The position numbers and the translations under genes were made by a program. From positions 1-8,493 of the forward strand of contig JAMOUL010000206.1 in NCBI GenBank assembly GCA_027062035.1: DNA of 8,493 nucleotides, written 5' to 3'. Positions 1 through 6,217 of the stretch are shown here, piece by piece. The notes beneath the pieces are model-generated. The model saw nothing but the letters and a program-made list of their open reading frames with translations. It was not told the DNA's origin and ran no database searches. This DNA is from Candidatus Aminicenantota bacterium (GTDB lineage: Bacteria; Acidobacteriota; Aminicenantia; S016-38). Numbering within the stretch: the first letter of the stretch is position 1; each line of letters starts with the position of its first letter.

Positions 1-857
1 CCAGAGGAAGGAAGCATTACGTTTATTCGTCTTTCATGGAGTATTCGGCTGATAATCTGGAGAATCGTATTCTCAAAGCGGCTTTCCTTAAAGCCCGCTC
101 CTATCTGTTTCACAATAACGTAATCCATAACACCCTTGCCGCATGGATTGGCAGGATTTCGCTGGATATGGAACAGGTCGCCACTACCAGAATTTACCCT
201 TCGGATTTTTCCCTTACCAACGTGCAGAGAATAAGGAGGGACTACGACGATGCCCTGAAACTGGCGAAAATCATTCTTCGCCACCTTGGATACGATCCGA
301 CAGTTAAAACCGACATTGAAAAGAGCCTTAGAAAAGTCCATCCCTACTGGATTGACATGAACGAACTGTTTGAGAGGTACGTGGAGGTGAAGTTGAGGGA
401 GGGGGAGATAAAATACTTTAAGGATTGGCAGGTATTTCCCGGATATGGTAGGGGTAAGGGGATAGAAACGAATATTAAAGGTGTTGGAGAACTCCGCCCC
501 GACTTCGTTTTAGTTAATGGGAACGAAATCGCTATTGGCGATGCGAAGTATAAGGAGGATTACAAAGAAGGCTGGATAAGAGAAGATTTACAGCAGATTG
601 CCCTTTATGGGAGGATTAAGTGGAAGAAGATAAGGGACTGGATAGAGGAAAATTTTGGGCAGAGCATAGATATTGAATTCAATAACCAGAAGAACGATAA
701 AGATTGCCCCGAGCGGGAACCAGAACTTTACATTTTCTATCCCTGTACTGGCAACTGTAAAAAGGAGCCCGATGAAAATAAGGAGAAAAAGTTCCCATTT
801 CGTGGAATCTATAAGGTTGGCGTGAAGGTGCCGATTGAGAAAAATTCAGACAATTAA
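1..857 (+). CDS. mcrC: McrC-type PD-(D/E)XK nuclease subunit of an McrBC-like restriction system (5' end outside window)
   Basis: In the known family, McrC is the nuclease subunit that joins the GTPase McrB to cut DNA containing modified cytosine. The frame is open to the left edge (first full codon at base 3), and the residues before the ATG at 36 continue the family pattern, ending in an NR-I-LKA motif, so the true start lies outside. Counting from the ATG at 36, the nuclease core shows RPD at residues 154-156, then GDAKYK at 168-173 (the D...DxK acidic and lysine residues) and a Q-containing helix, DLQQIALYGRI, near 183-193. About 284 residues are visible, which fits the C-terminal part of a protein usually 350-450 aa long. 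McrB would be expected just upstream. The stop codon overlaps the convergent DUF262 gene. Family assignment is firm; target specificity and completeness of the system cannot be seen. Confidence 0.85.
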   Translation, partial: RGRKHYVYSSFMEYSADNLENRILKAAFLKARSYLFHNNVIHNTLAAWIGRISLDMEQVATTRIYPSDFSLTNVQRIRRDYDDALKLAKIILRHLGYDPTVKTDIEKSLRKVHPYWIDMNELFERYVEVKLREGEIKYFKDWQVFPGYGRGKGIETNIKGVGELRPDFVLVNGNEIAIGDAKYKEDYKEGWIREDLQQIALYGRIKWKKIRDWIEENFGQSIDIEFNNQKNDKDCPEREPELYIFYPCTGNCKKEPDENKEKKFPFRGIYKVGVKVPIEKNSDN

Positions 858-874
858 GGAATACCTTCTGAATT
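843..874. terminator. Inverted repeat over convergent stop codons; possible bidirectional terminator
   Basis: An 8-base arm AATTCAGA at 843-850 is exactly complementary in reverse to TCTGAATT at 867-874, with a 16-base loop that holds the shared stop codons of mcrC and the 961-aa DUF262 gene. Read on the minus strand, the second arm runs into five T residues (844-840), as in an intrinsic terminator. On the plus strand the following T-run is weaker (CAGTACTTTT). The stem has only three G/C pairs, so it is a weak hairpin and could be chance in AT-rich DNA. Confidence 0.35.
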
Positions 875-3739
875 CAGTACTTTTGTAATAAAATCAACCA
901 GAGTGCCTATAAGGTCTTTGTCGTCTTTCATTGGAAGAATGTAAATATTTTTCTTATCTTCCTTCGGTTCTGGTTGTTGTTCCAGATGGTAAATGTTTAT
1001 TAGCTGATTTACTATCTCTTCTGAGCCTTCTATTTTTATTTCCCAGCCCTTAGCCACCCACTCTTTTTTATCTTCATCCCAGTCAGTTTTTATCTTGATT
1101 TCTTTGATTTTAATGCTTTTAAGCTCAAGGTGGGAATAAAAGTGTTCTTCCCGTCGATCCCAGCCACTATGCAATATTATTTCATCGTTATTTTTCGAAT
1201 TAGTCGTGCAGTTTAATCCCTCTTCTTTAAGTTTCTGGCATATTACATAAAGGAAAGGATTTAAATGGTGGCCTTTAGCTGTTTCCTTCTGTAGTTTCTC
1301 GGCGAAGAACCAGTTAAGTTTTTCTTTCTCCCGTGGTACGAAGAAAATATTGTACTCGGTCGGAACTCCGAATTCTTTAAAGTCTTCGTAAAATTTCTCG
1401 TATGTGATATAATAATATCTCCAGTCTTTAACATTCTTGTATTCTTTCTTTATTAACGATAAAGCTTCTTTAACATTTTCACCTTCACAATTGCCGCCGC
1501 ACCTCTCTTTTATCCGCTTCAGAAATTCAATCCAAATGGGTTGTAGTTCCTTAAGTCTATTTTCCGATAGGCTGTGGAGAAGATAACCCCAGTAATTTTT
1601 ATAACCGAAGAATTTCTTTTCCCTATTATTTGAGTAGTTGAACATATTCAATTCTCTATCCTTCTCCAGTGCCACTGAAATGAAGAGAGGGATTATCTTT
1701 GAATCATTACTCTTTTTTGTATCATTCTCTGTATTAACATTGTTTTCATCCTGCTTGAAAATTTCGTAAAATATCTTTGTGTAATTCTTGAGATTTTCAA
1801 TAATTCCATTTTCTATAAATTTCTCCACTCCATTATTACTGCCTGTATGTAGGAAAATTCTTAAATCTCCTTTCAGGTAGGGATGGTTTTCAAGGGCATA
1901 GATATAGCATTTTAAGTGAGGATTTTGTTTTAGAAGTTTTTGTTTTTCTTGTTCGTGTTTATAACGATATAGGGGTATATTCATATCAGTTGCTGTTATC
2001 TTGTTTTCCCCATTTCCGTCGGTCTCCTTTTTATCAGCGGCGATTTCAGGCAACTCGTATGGATGCGGGGTTGGTTTCGCTTGTTCATTATTAAATTTGA
2101 AAATGTTATCGTGGAGATGTTTGAGAAGATAATATATGTTTTGTCTTTGAATTATCAGATTTTGAGAGATCCCCGATTTATAGACACTCCATATTAAATT
2201 CCTTGTAATACGGAGAACTTCATGATGATTGGTATTATGTTTTACAGATTTGATGAGCGTATAGAGAAGAATTCTCTCGGAAAGATTCAATATGTTAAAT
2301 ATTTGCTTATTATTTTCGTTTGCAGCTCTTATCTTGCTTTCCAATTTTTCATCCTCAGTTTTTATAGATTGGAAGTTATAATCGGCAGTTGAATCATTGT
2401 TCGGTGCAAATCTATAACGATAATTGAAAATCACCCTTTCCAGTAAATTCGGATTATCAGTCCATATCGCAACCTTTTTCCAGTCGTTTGGTGTTATTTC
2501 CTCCAGCGAACCGCTGTGGAAAATACAATCGCATAGCCTGTGTATGTTTTCCAGATTGTCAAGGGCGTAAAAGAGGGTATCAAGCCACTTTTTGAAGGTT
2601 TTATTCTTATCCTCTTTGTCTTCATTTTTTACCACCTCAAAAATTTCCCATAGTGATATATGATCCCACCAGCGGTCGCCTCCATAAAACTTTTCACGCA
2701 AGTCACTCAATTTATTTTTAGATTCTTCTTCTGCCTTTTTCTTCTTTCCTTCGGACTTCGGCGGTTCAAGCATCTCAAAGAGCAGCATCTCTATCATGTA
2801 GTAGAAAGAGTTGAGCATCGTGGCATCAACGGCATAGTATCCGTTCTGTTCATATTTAAAATGCTTCCAGAAAGTATCCATCCAATCGTTGTCTATCTTG
2901 TTTTGGAATTTCTCATGTTTATCGTTCCCTAACTCACGAAGGAACTTTTGAAATTCCGCTTTGAAGATTTCCATCTCAGTTAACTGGCGTCCTGTGGAGT
3001 TCAACTTGATATAAAGTTCCTCGTCAAGGTCATAATCCTTCATATCCATAAAATCAAAGGTTATTCTATTAAGCCCCTCATAAAGTCCTTTAAAATCCTT
3101 TTCTTCCTTAAACTGTCTGTGAATTTCATCCAAAACGGTTAGCATGGACTGGATAGTTGGGTCCTTTTCCCATCCAGGCAGGAACCAGAGTTGATTCTTT
3201 ATCCACTCACTTAAACAGCCCTGTTTATCCTTTTCATCGCATTTTATATTTTCAATATGGTCCTTCCATCCGGTATTCTCCACCAACTTTTTAATGAAAT
3301 CCCTTGAAGAGTCCCGTACCTCGTAGGTGAATTCTTTTAGGGATTTCACATTTTTACCTGCACGAACGCCAAGATAATAATACAGAAGGAAAAGAAGGGT
3401 GAGCCGTTGCTGTCCGTCTATGGGAATAAGAATCCTTTTTCTTTCTTGTTCTTTTCTTTCCACAATTAACATAATTTTTTGTTTTTCGTTCTCAAGAGTG
3501 AAAACTTCTTTACCATCACCTTTCACCACGCCGAAGATAAAATCAAGGTGAAAGTCATTATTTCCATTTTCATCTTTCCTCTTAAGATGTTCCTTAATCG
3601 TTCTGATAAATTCTCTTCTCACCTTTCGGGCACGGGGGGTATTCCTTCCCTGTGCATACTCCCTCTGGATGATAGGGATAACGACTCTGTACTCTTCAAG
3701 CAGTCTCTTAAAGGTGTATTCGTTATCCTTGTTGCTCAT
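854..3739 (-). CDS. Large DUF262 (GmrS/ParB-like) protein with unrecognised C-terminal region
   Basis: This is the second gene of the DUF262 pair, 961 aa from the chosen start. The N-terminal DUF262 domain shows IPIIQREYAQGR at residues 21-32, the signature DGQQR at 108-112 followed by a hydrophobic helix, YEVRDSSRDF near 139-148, and KLNSTGRQLTEMEIF at 245-259. In GmrSD, SspE and BrxU this domain is linked to nucleotide hydrolysis and sensing of modified DNA. From about residue 270 to 961 I recognise no domain; I see no HNH motif, no PD-(D/E)XK core, and no signal peptide or membrane segment. The ATG at 3739 is preferred over an in-frame GTG at 3745, because the GTG overlaps the perfect AAGGAGG ribosome site. 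The gene overlaps its upstream partner by 17 bases, which suggests coupled translation and a joint function. DUF262 membership is sure; function is inferred. Confidence 0.85.
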   Translation of the reverse strand: MSNKDNEYTFKRLLEEYRVVIPIIQREYAQGRNTPRARKVRREFIRTIKEHLKRKDENGNNDFHLDFIFGVVKGDGKEVFTLENEKQKIMLIVERKEQERKRILIPIDGQQRLTLLFLLYYYLGVRAGKNVKSLKEFTYEVRDSSRDFIKKLVENTGWKDHIENIKCDEKDKQGCLSEWIKNQLWFLPGWEKDPTIQSMLTVLDEIHRQFKEEKDFKGLYEGLNRITFDFMDMKDYDLDEELYIKLNSTGRQLTEMEIFKAEFQKFLRELGNDKHEKFQNKIDNDWMDTFWKHFKYEQNGYYAVDATMLNSFYYMIEMLLFEMLEPPKSEGKKKKAEEESKNKLSDLREKFYGGDRWWDHISLWEIFEVVKNEDKEDKNKTFKKWLDTLFYALDNLENIHRLCDCIFHSGSLEEITPNDWKKVAIWTDNPNLLERVIFNYRYRFAPNNDSTADYNFQSIKTEDEKLESKIRAANENNKQIFNILNLSERILLYTLIKSVKHNTNHHEVLRITRNLIWSVYKSGISQNLIIQRQNIYYLLKHLHDNIFKFNNEQAKPTPHPYELPEIAADKKETDGNGENKITATDMNIPLYRYKHEQEKQKLLKQNPHLKCYIYALENHPYLKGDLRIFLHTGSNNGVEKFIENGIIENLKNYTKIFYEIFKQDENNVNTENDTKKSNDSKIIPLFISVALEKDRELNMFNYSNNREKKFFGYKNYWGYLLHSLSENRLKELQPIWIEFLKRIKERCGGNCEGENVKEALSLIKKEYKNVKDWRYYYITYEKFYEDFKEFGVPTEYNIFFVPREKEKLNWFFAEKLQKETAKGHHLNPFLYVICQKLKEEGLNCTTNSKNNDEIILHSGWDRREEHFYSHLELKSIKIKEIKIKTDWDEDKKEWVAKGWEIKIEGSEEIVNQLINIYHLEQQPEPKEDKKNIYILPMKDDKDLIGTLVDFITKVLNSEGIP

Positions 3740-5705
3740 GCTCACCTCCTTCTTCTGAGATTTCGTTTAAAAACCTGCTCAACCTTTCCACGATAGCGTC
3801 TTCGTATGCCTTTCTGTCCTTTATATGCCACACAAGTAAATCATCCGGCTCCTCGGTGTAGTACTTCAGGAAAGCGTTTCGTGTGGCTGGTGGTATAAAC
3901 TCTCCATTTTTGTCCATTTCAATAATTACTTGACGCTTTGCAGCGAAAGTCTGGTTACTGAGAGCGGAGTTCTTTTTCTTGGATAGAAGAGCCAAATTGC
4001 TGATGTCGTGAGTGCCATATTCTCTGTCAATTTCATTTTTATCCTTGCTGGAACGCAGTTTGATATAGTCATCAAGAATCTTGAATATCTGATCCATAAG
4101 ATCCTTAAGTTCGTCTCTTTTTTTATATTTTTCGATCTCCCCCGTGCAATTTTTTACATCCTTTAAGCATTTTAACGCATTTTCAATTTCTCTATGAATA
4201 GCGAATGCTTTTTTAGTAAGTTCTTCAATCTTATGTTCATCTCTCGACAAATAGTAATTTAGTTTTCTTTTCAATTCTTCCAAAACTTTAAGATTTTCCT
4301 CAAACCACTCAATCCACTCCTCATTGCTTTGTAGCCCCCTGTCATTTTGTGCATGAATATGCTCAAGGCTCCAATCTTCCTTGTGGTACAGGTCAAAGGG
4401 GAAGCGGTAATGTTTACTGTCCATTGCTGTTAGGATGTTGAAGAGGAGGAGGATGCGAAGTATTGAGGGTTTATGATCATTATAATTCAGATTTCTTATT
4501 CTTTCTGAACCTTTCTTCAACTTTATAAAAATTTCACCGTTTTCACGATATAATTCCAAATTTTTGTTAATTTTCTTCTTAACATAATTAATTATCTCAT
4601 CTTTTCTGTTTATCTTACCATTTACTTTTGAGTAAATATCTTTCAACACCTCGTGAGGCTTCCCCTCAATTGAAGTCAAAAATCCTATGAGATGATACAA
4701 CTCGTTGTTCTCGTAGAAATAACGCAAATAACGATAAACCTTTTGAATTTTTTTCCATCTTTCCCGCACCTTTTCCTTTGGGTCATTTTCTTGTCCGTTA
4801 TTATTGTTCTTTTCAGAGCTCTTTTCTTGCTCATTATTGTTAGCTTTTCCAGTTGATTTACTAATGAATTCACTAAACAGAGTATATTTCTCATCCCTCT
4901 TCACCCCAAGCATAATTTCAAACAAGAGATCCATTCGGGTTTCGTACTTTTCTTCTTTACTCATCTCCGTTTTCCCTGCCAGAAAGTACCAGAAAGGGTC
5001 ATCCTCTAAAGCCATCTGTATAAGGTCCCATTCACGGGCAATGCGCAGCCGCTCTTCCTTGTTCTTCCAGTTCTTCTCCTGAAGGAGATAGCCACGAATG
5101 AGTTCTGTATCTGTTAAAGGAATTTTACCGGCATTTAAGCGTATGAAAACCGCCTCCTCGTCTTTTTCTCCAATCTCGTACCAGATGACTTTAACCACTT
5201 TGTTTCTGTCGCTGGATAAAATGGCGTTGGCAATCTTTTCTTTATTTTTGGTCTCTAACCAATTTTTTATGGTCTCATACGCTTTCCACATGTAATGGAA
5301 GTCGGGGTTTTTCTTGGCATCCTCTTCACTCTTACTGGATATATCCTTCAAAAACTCCTTGCTGCTTTCCCTCGTCTCATACACGATGGCATACGGTGGT
5401 TTCTTATCAAGCGCCTTAATGATGAGATATAGTGTTGTCAATCTTTGCTGTCCATCAATGAGAACGTAGCACTTATTCTTATTGTCGTTTCCGCACAGGT
5501 TGTTATATCTTTCACCAGCTTTCTTCACAACAATCGGCTGCAGGGGGTAATAAGTAGCGTTGCTTTTGTCCTGTGCAAACTCATAAATATCGTTCAAAAG
5601 ACGCTCAATCTCCACCCTCGTCCAGCGATAGCCCCGCTGATATGAAGGGATGACGAATGTAAAACCCTCCAAATCCTTTAACGCTTTTAAATCCGAATTA
5701 TTCAT
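3723..5705 (-). CDS. DUF262-DUF1524 (GmrSD-like) protein with HNH nuclease domain, putative modification-dependent restriction enzyme
   Basis: This 660-aa protein has the two-domain plan of GmrSD-type restriction enzymes. The N-terminal DUF262 domain shows IPSYQRGYRW at residues 19-28, IDGQQRLTTL at 83-92, YETRESSKEFL at 109-119 and FIRLNAGKIPLTD at 187-199. A low-complexity Asn/Lys/Glu linker lies near 287-312. The C-terminal DUF1524 His-Me finger nuclease shows WSLEHIHAQN at 445-454 (His 449 and His 451), a charged helical stretch of about 100 residues, then ISNLALL at 568-574, NSALSN at 579-584 and KR at 590-591. In known relatives the first domain hydrolyses nucleotide and senses modified DNA and the second cuts it. 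It is the first gene of the pair and probably has its own promoter just upstream. Its start has only a weak ribosome site (GAGA, 7 bases off). The DNA modification recognised cannot be read from sequence. Confidence 0.88.
   Translation of the reverse strand: MNNSDLKALKDLEGFTFVIPSYQRGYRWTRVEIERLLNDIYEFAQDKSNATYYPLQPIVVKKAGERYNNLCGNDNKNKCYVLIDGQQRLTTLYLIIKALDKKPPYAIVYETRESSKEFLKDISSKSEEDAKKNPDFHYMWKAYETIKNWLETKNKEKIANAILSSDRNKVVKVIWYEIGEKDEEAVFIRLNAGKIPLTDTELIRGYLLQEKNWKNKEERLRIAREWDLIQMALEDDPFWYFLAGKTEMSKEEKYETRMDLLFEIMLGVKRDEKYTLFSEFISKSTGKANNNEQEKSSEKNNNNGQENDPKEKVRERWKKIQKVYRYLRYFYENNELYHLIGFLTSIEGKPHEVLKDIYSKVNGKINRKDEIINYVKKKINKNLELYRENGEIFIKLKKGSERIRNLNYNDHKPSILRILLLFNILTAMDSKHYRFPFDLYHKEDWSLEHIHAQNDRGLQSNEEWIEWFEENLKVLEELKRKLNYYLSRDEHKIEELTKKAFAIHREIENALKCLKDVKNCTGEIEKYKKRDELKDLMDQIFKILDDYIKLRSSKDKNEIDREYGTHDISNLALLSKKKNSALSNQTFAAKRQVIIEMDKNGEFIPPATRNAFLKYYTEEPDDLLVWHIKDRKAYEDAIVERLSRFLNEISEEGGEHEQQG
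3745..3751 (-). promoter_or_regulatory. Strong ribosome binding site setting the start of the 961-aa DUF262 gene
   Basis: On the minus strand, AAGGAGG is followed by TGAGC and then ATG, so the spacing is 5 bases. It lies inside the last codons of the upstream DUF262-HNH gene. A GTG six bases before the ATG is in frame but begins within this site, so it is unlikely to be the start. Confidence 0.8.
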
Positions 5706-5748
5706 GTTATATTCTCAAATTGCTTTACTTCAAATTGGGGAGAAAGAA

Positions 5749-5754
5749 ATTATA
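5749..5754 (-). promoter_or_regulatory. Possible -10 element of the DUF262 pair
   Basis: A perfect TATAAT reads on the minus strand 43 bases before the ATG at 5705, in the gap between the Nudix gene and the DUF262 pair. A -35 box at normal spacing would fall in the upstream GC hairpin (GGACCC) and does not match TTGACA, so the call rests on the -10 alone. The region is AT-rich and a chance match is possible. Confidence 0.35.
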
Positions 5755-5763
5755 AATGGAGAT

Positions 5764-5782
5764 TGCGGGGAGGGTCCCCGCA
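5764..5782 (-). terminator. Intrinsic terminator after the mnmA-gltX-Nudix operon
   Basis: TGCGGGGA (5764-5771) pairs perfectly with TCCCCGCA (5775-5782) around a three-base loop, giving an 8-bp stem that is mostly G/C. On the minus strand the hairpin begins three bases after the Nudix stop codon and is followed by a T-rich but interrupted tract (ATCTCCATTTATAATTTC). Position and stem strength support a terminator. The broken T-run suggests it may leak into the DUF262 genes. Confidence 0.7.
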
Positions 5783-5785
5783 GGG

Positions 5786-6217
5786 TCAGGGTTCTTTTCC
5801 AAGGACGTTTTTCATTACGTATTCGTGGGCTTCCTTCAGGACTTTTCTGTTTTCAGGATAGCGGGAGAATCTATAAGCCACGTCGAAGTCGAACCATGCC
5901 CCTCCCCAGTGCTCGAATGACACGCAGAATGCCCTGTCGAATGCCTGTGCCAGAAACAGATGAACCACCTTGTGCCGCTTCTTTCCCCCGAAGTAATAGA
6001 CGTATTCGATAGTCCTGTGGAATCCCTCTATAACCTTTATGTTCTCGATGGCGGTTTCTTCTTTCAGTTCCCTTATGGCGGATTGCAGGGGGTCCTCCCC
6101 CTCCTCTATGCCACCCTTCGGAAATCCCCAGTAGGTCCTGTGTTTCAGAAGGAGATAAAGGGGACGGTCCTCCTCCACCAGAAACAGGATGAATCCCGCC
6201 GATACTTCCTCAATCAT
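5786..6217 (-). CDS. Nudix hydrolase, probable bis(5'-nucleosyl)-tetraphosphatase (Ap4A hydrolase type)
   Basis: A 143-aa single-domain Nudix protein, normal length for the family. The Nudix box runs from Gly 35 to Ile 57: GGIEEGE at 35-41, then REL at 49-51 and KEETAI at 52-57, so the metal-binding glutamates E50, E53 and E54 are present. The consensus Gly near the end of the box is Ala 56. WGFPKGGIEEGED and the late FEHWGGAWFDFDVAYRF stretch resemble NUDT2-type Ap4A hydrolases, which split diadenosine tetraphosphate. Other Nudix substrates, such as nucleotides or mRNA caps, cannot be excluded. The gene overlaps the end of gltX by 8 bases and has an AGAGAGG ribosome site 7 bases before its ATG, so it is probably translated with gltX. 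It is the last gene of the operon. Confidence 0.85.
   Translation of the reverse strand: MIEEVSAGFILFLVEEDRPLYLLLKHRTYWGFPKGGIEEGEDPLQSAIRELKEETAIENIKVIEGFHRTIEYVYYFGGKKRHKVVHLFLAQAFDRAFCVSFEHWGGAWFDFDVAYRFSRYPENRKVLKEAHEYVMKNVLGKEP

Noticed and set aside
1255..1290. HHLNP in the 961-aa protein as a possible HNH-type nuclease motif
   Set aside because: It lacks the EHI context and the following N-L-LL and K-R motifs seen in the partner protein, so it is not a supportable nuclease call.
3743..3745. GTG as start of the 961-aa DUF262 gene
   Set aside because: Its first base is part of the perfect AAGGAGG site, leaving no room for ribosome spacing; the ATG six bases later is correctly placed.
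2660..3796. Plus-strand open frames inside the 961-aa DUF262 gene
   Set aside because: Short hydrophobic products antisense to a gene with clear domain motifs; no supporting signals.
5706..5733. TTGAAG and TATAAC spaced by 16 bases, a promoter-like pair on the minus strand before the 660-aa gene
   Set aside because: The -10 would touch the start codon, placing transcription start inside the coding region upstream of the conserved DUF262 motif with no later start available.
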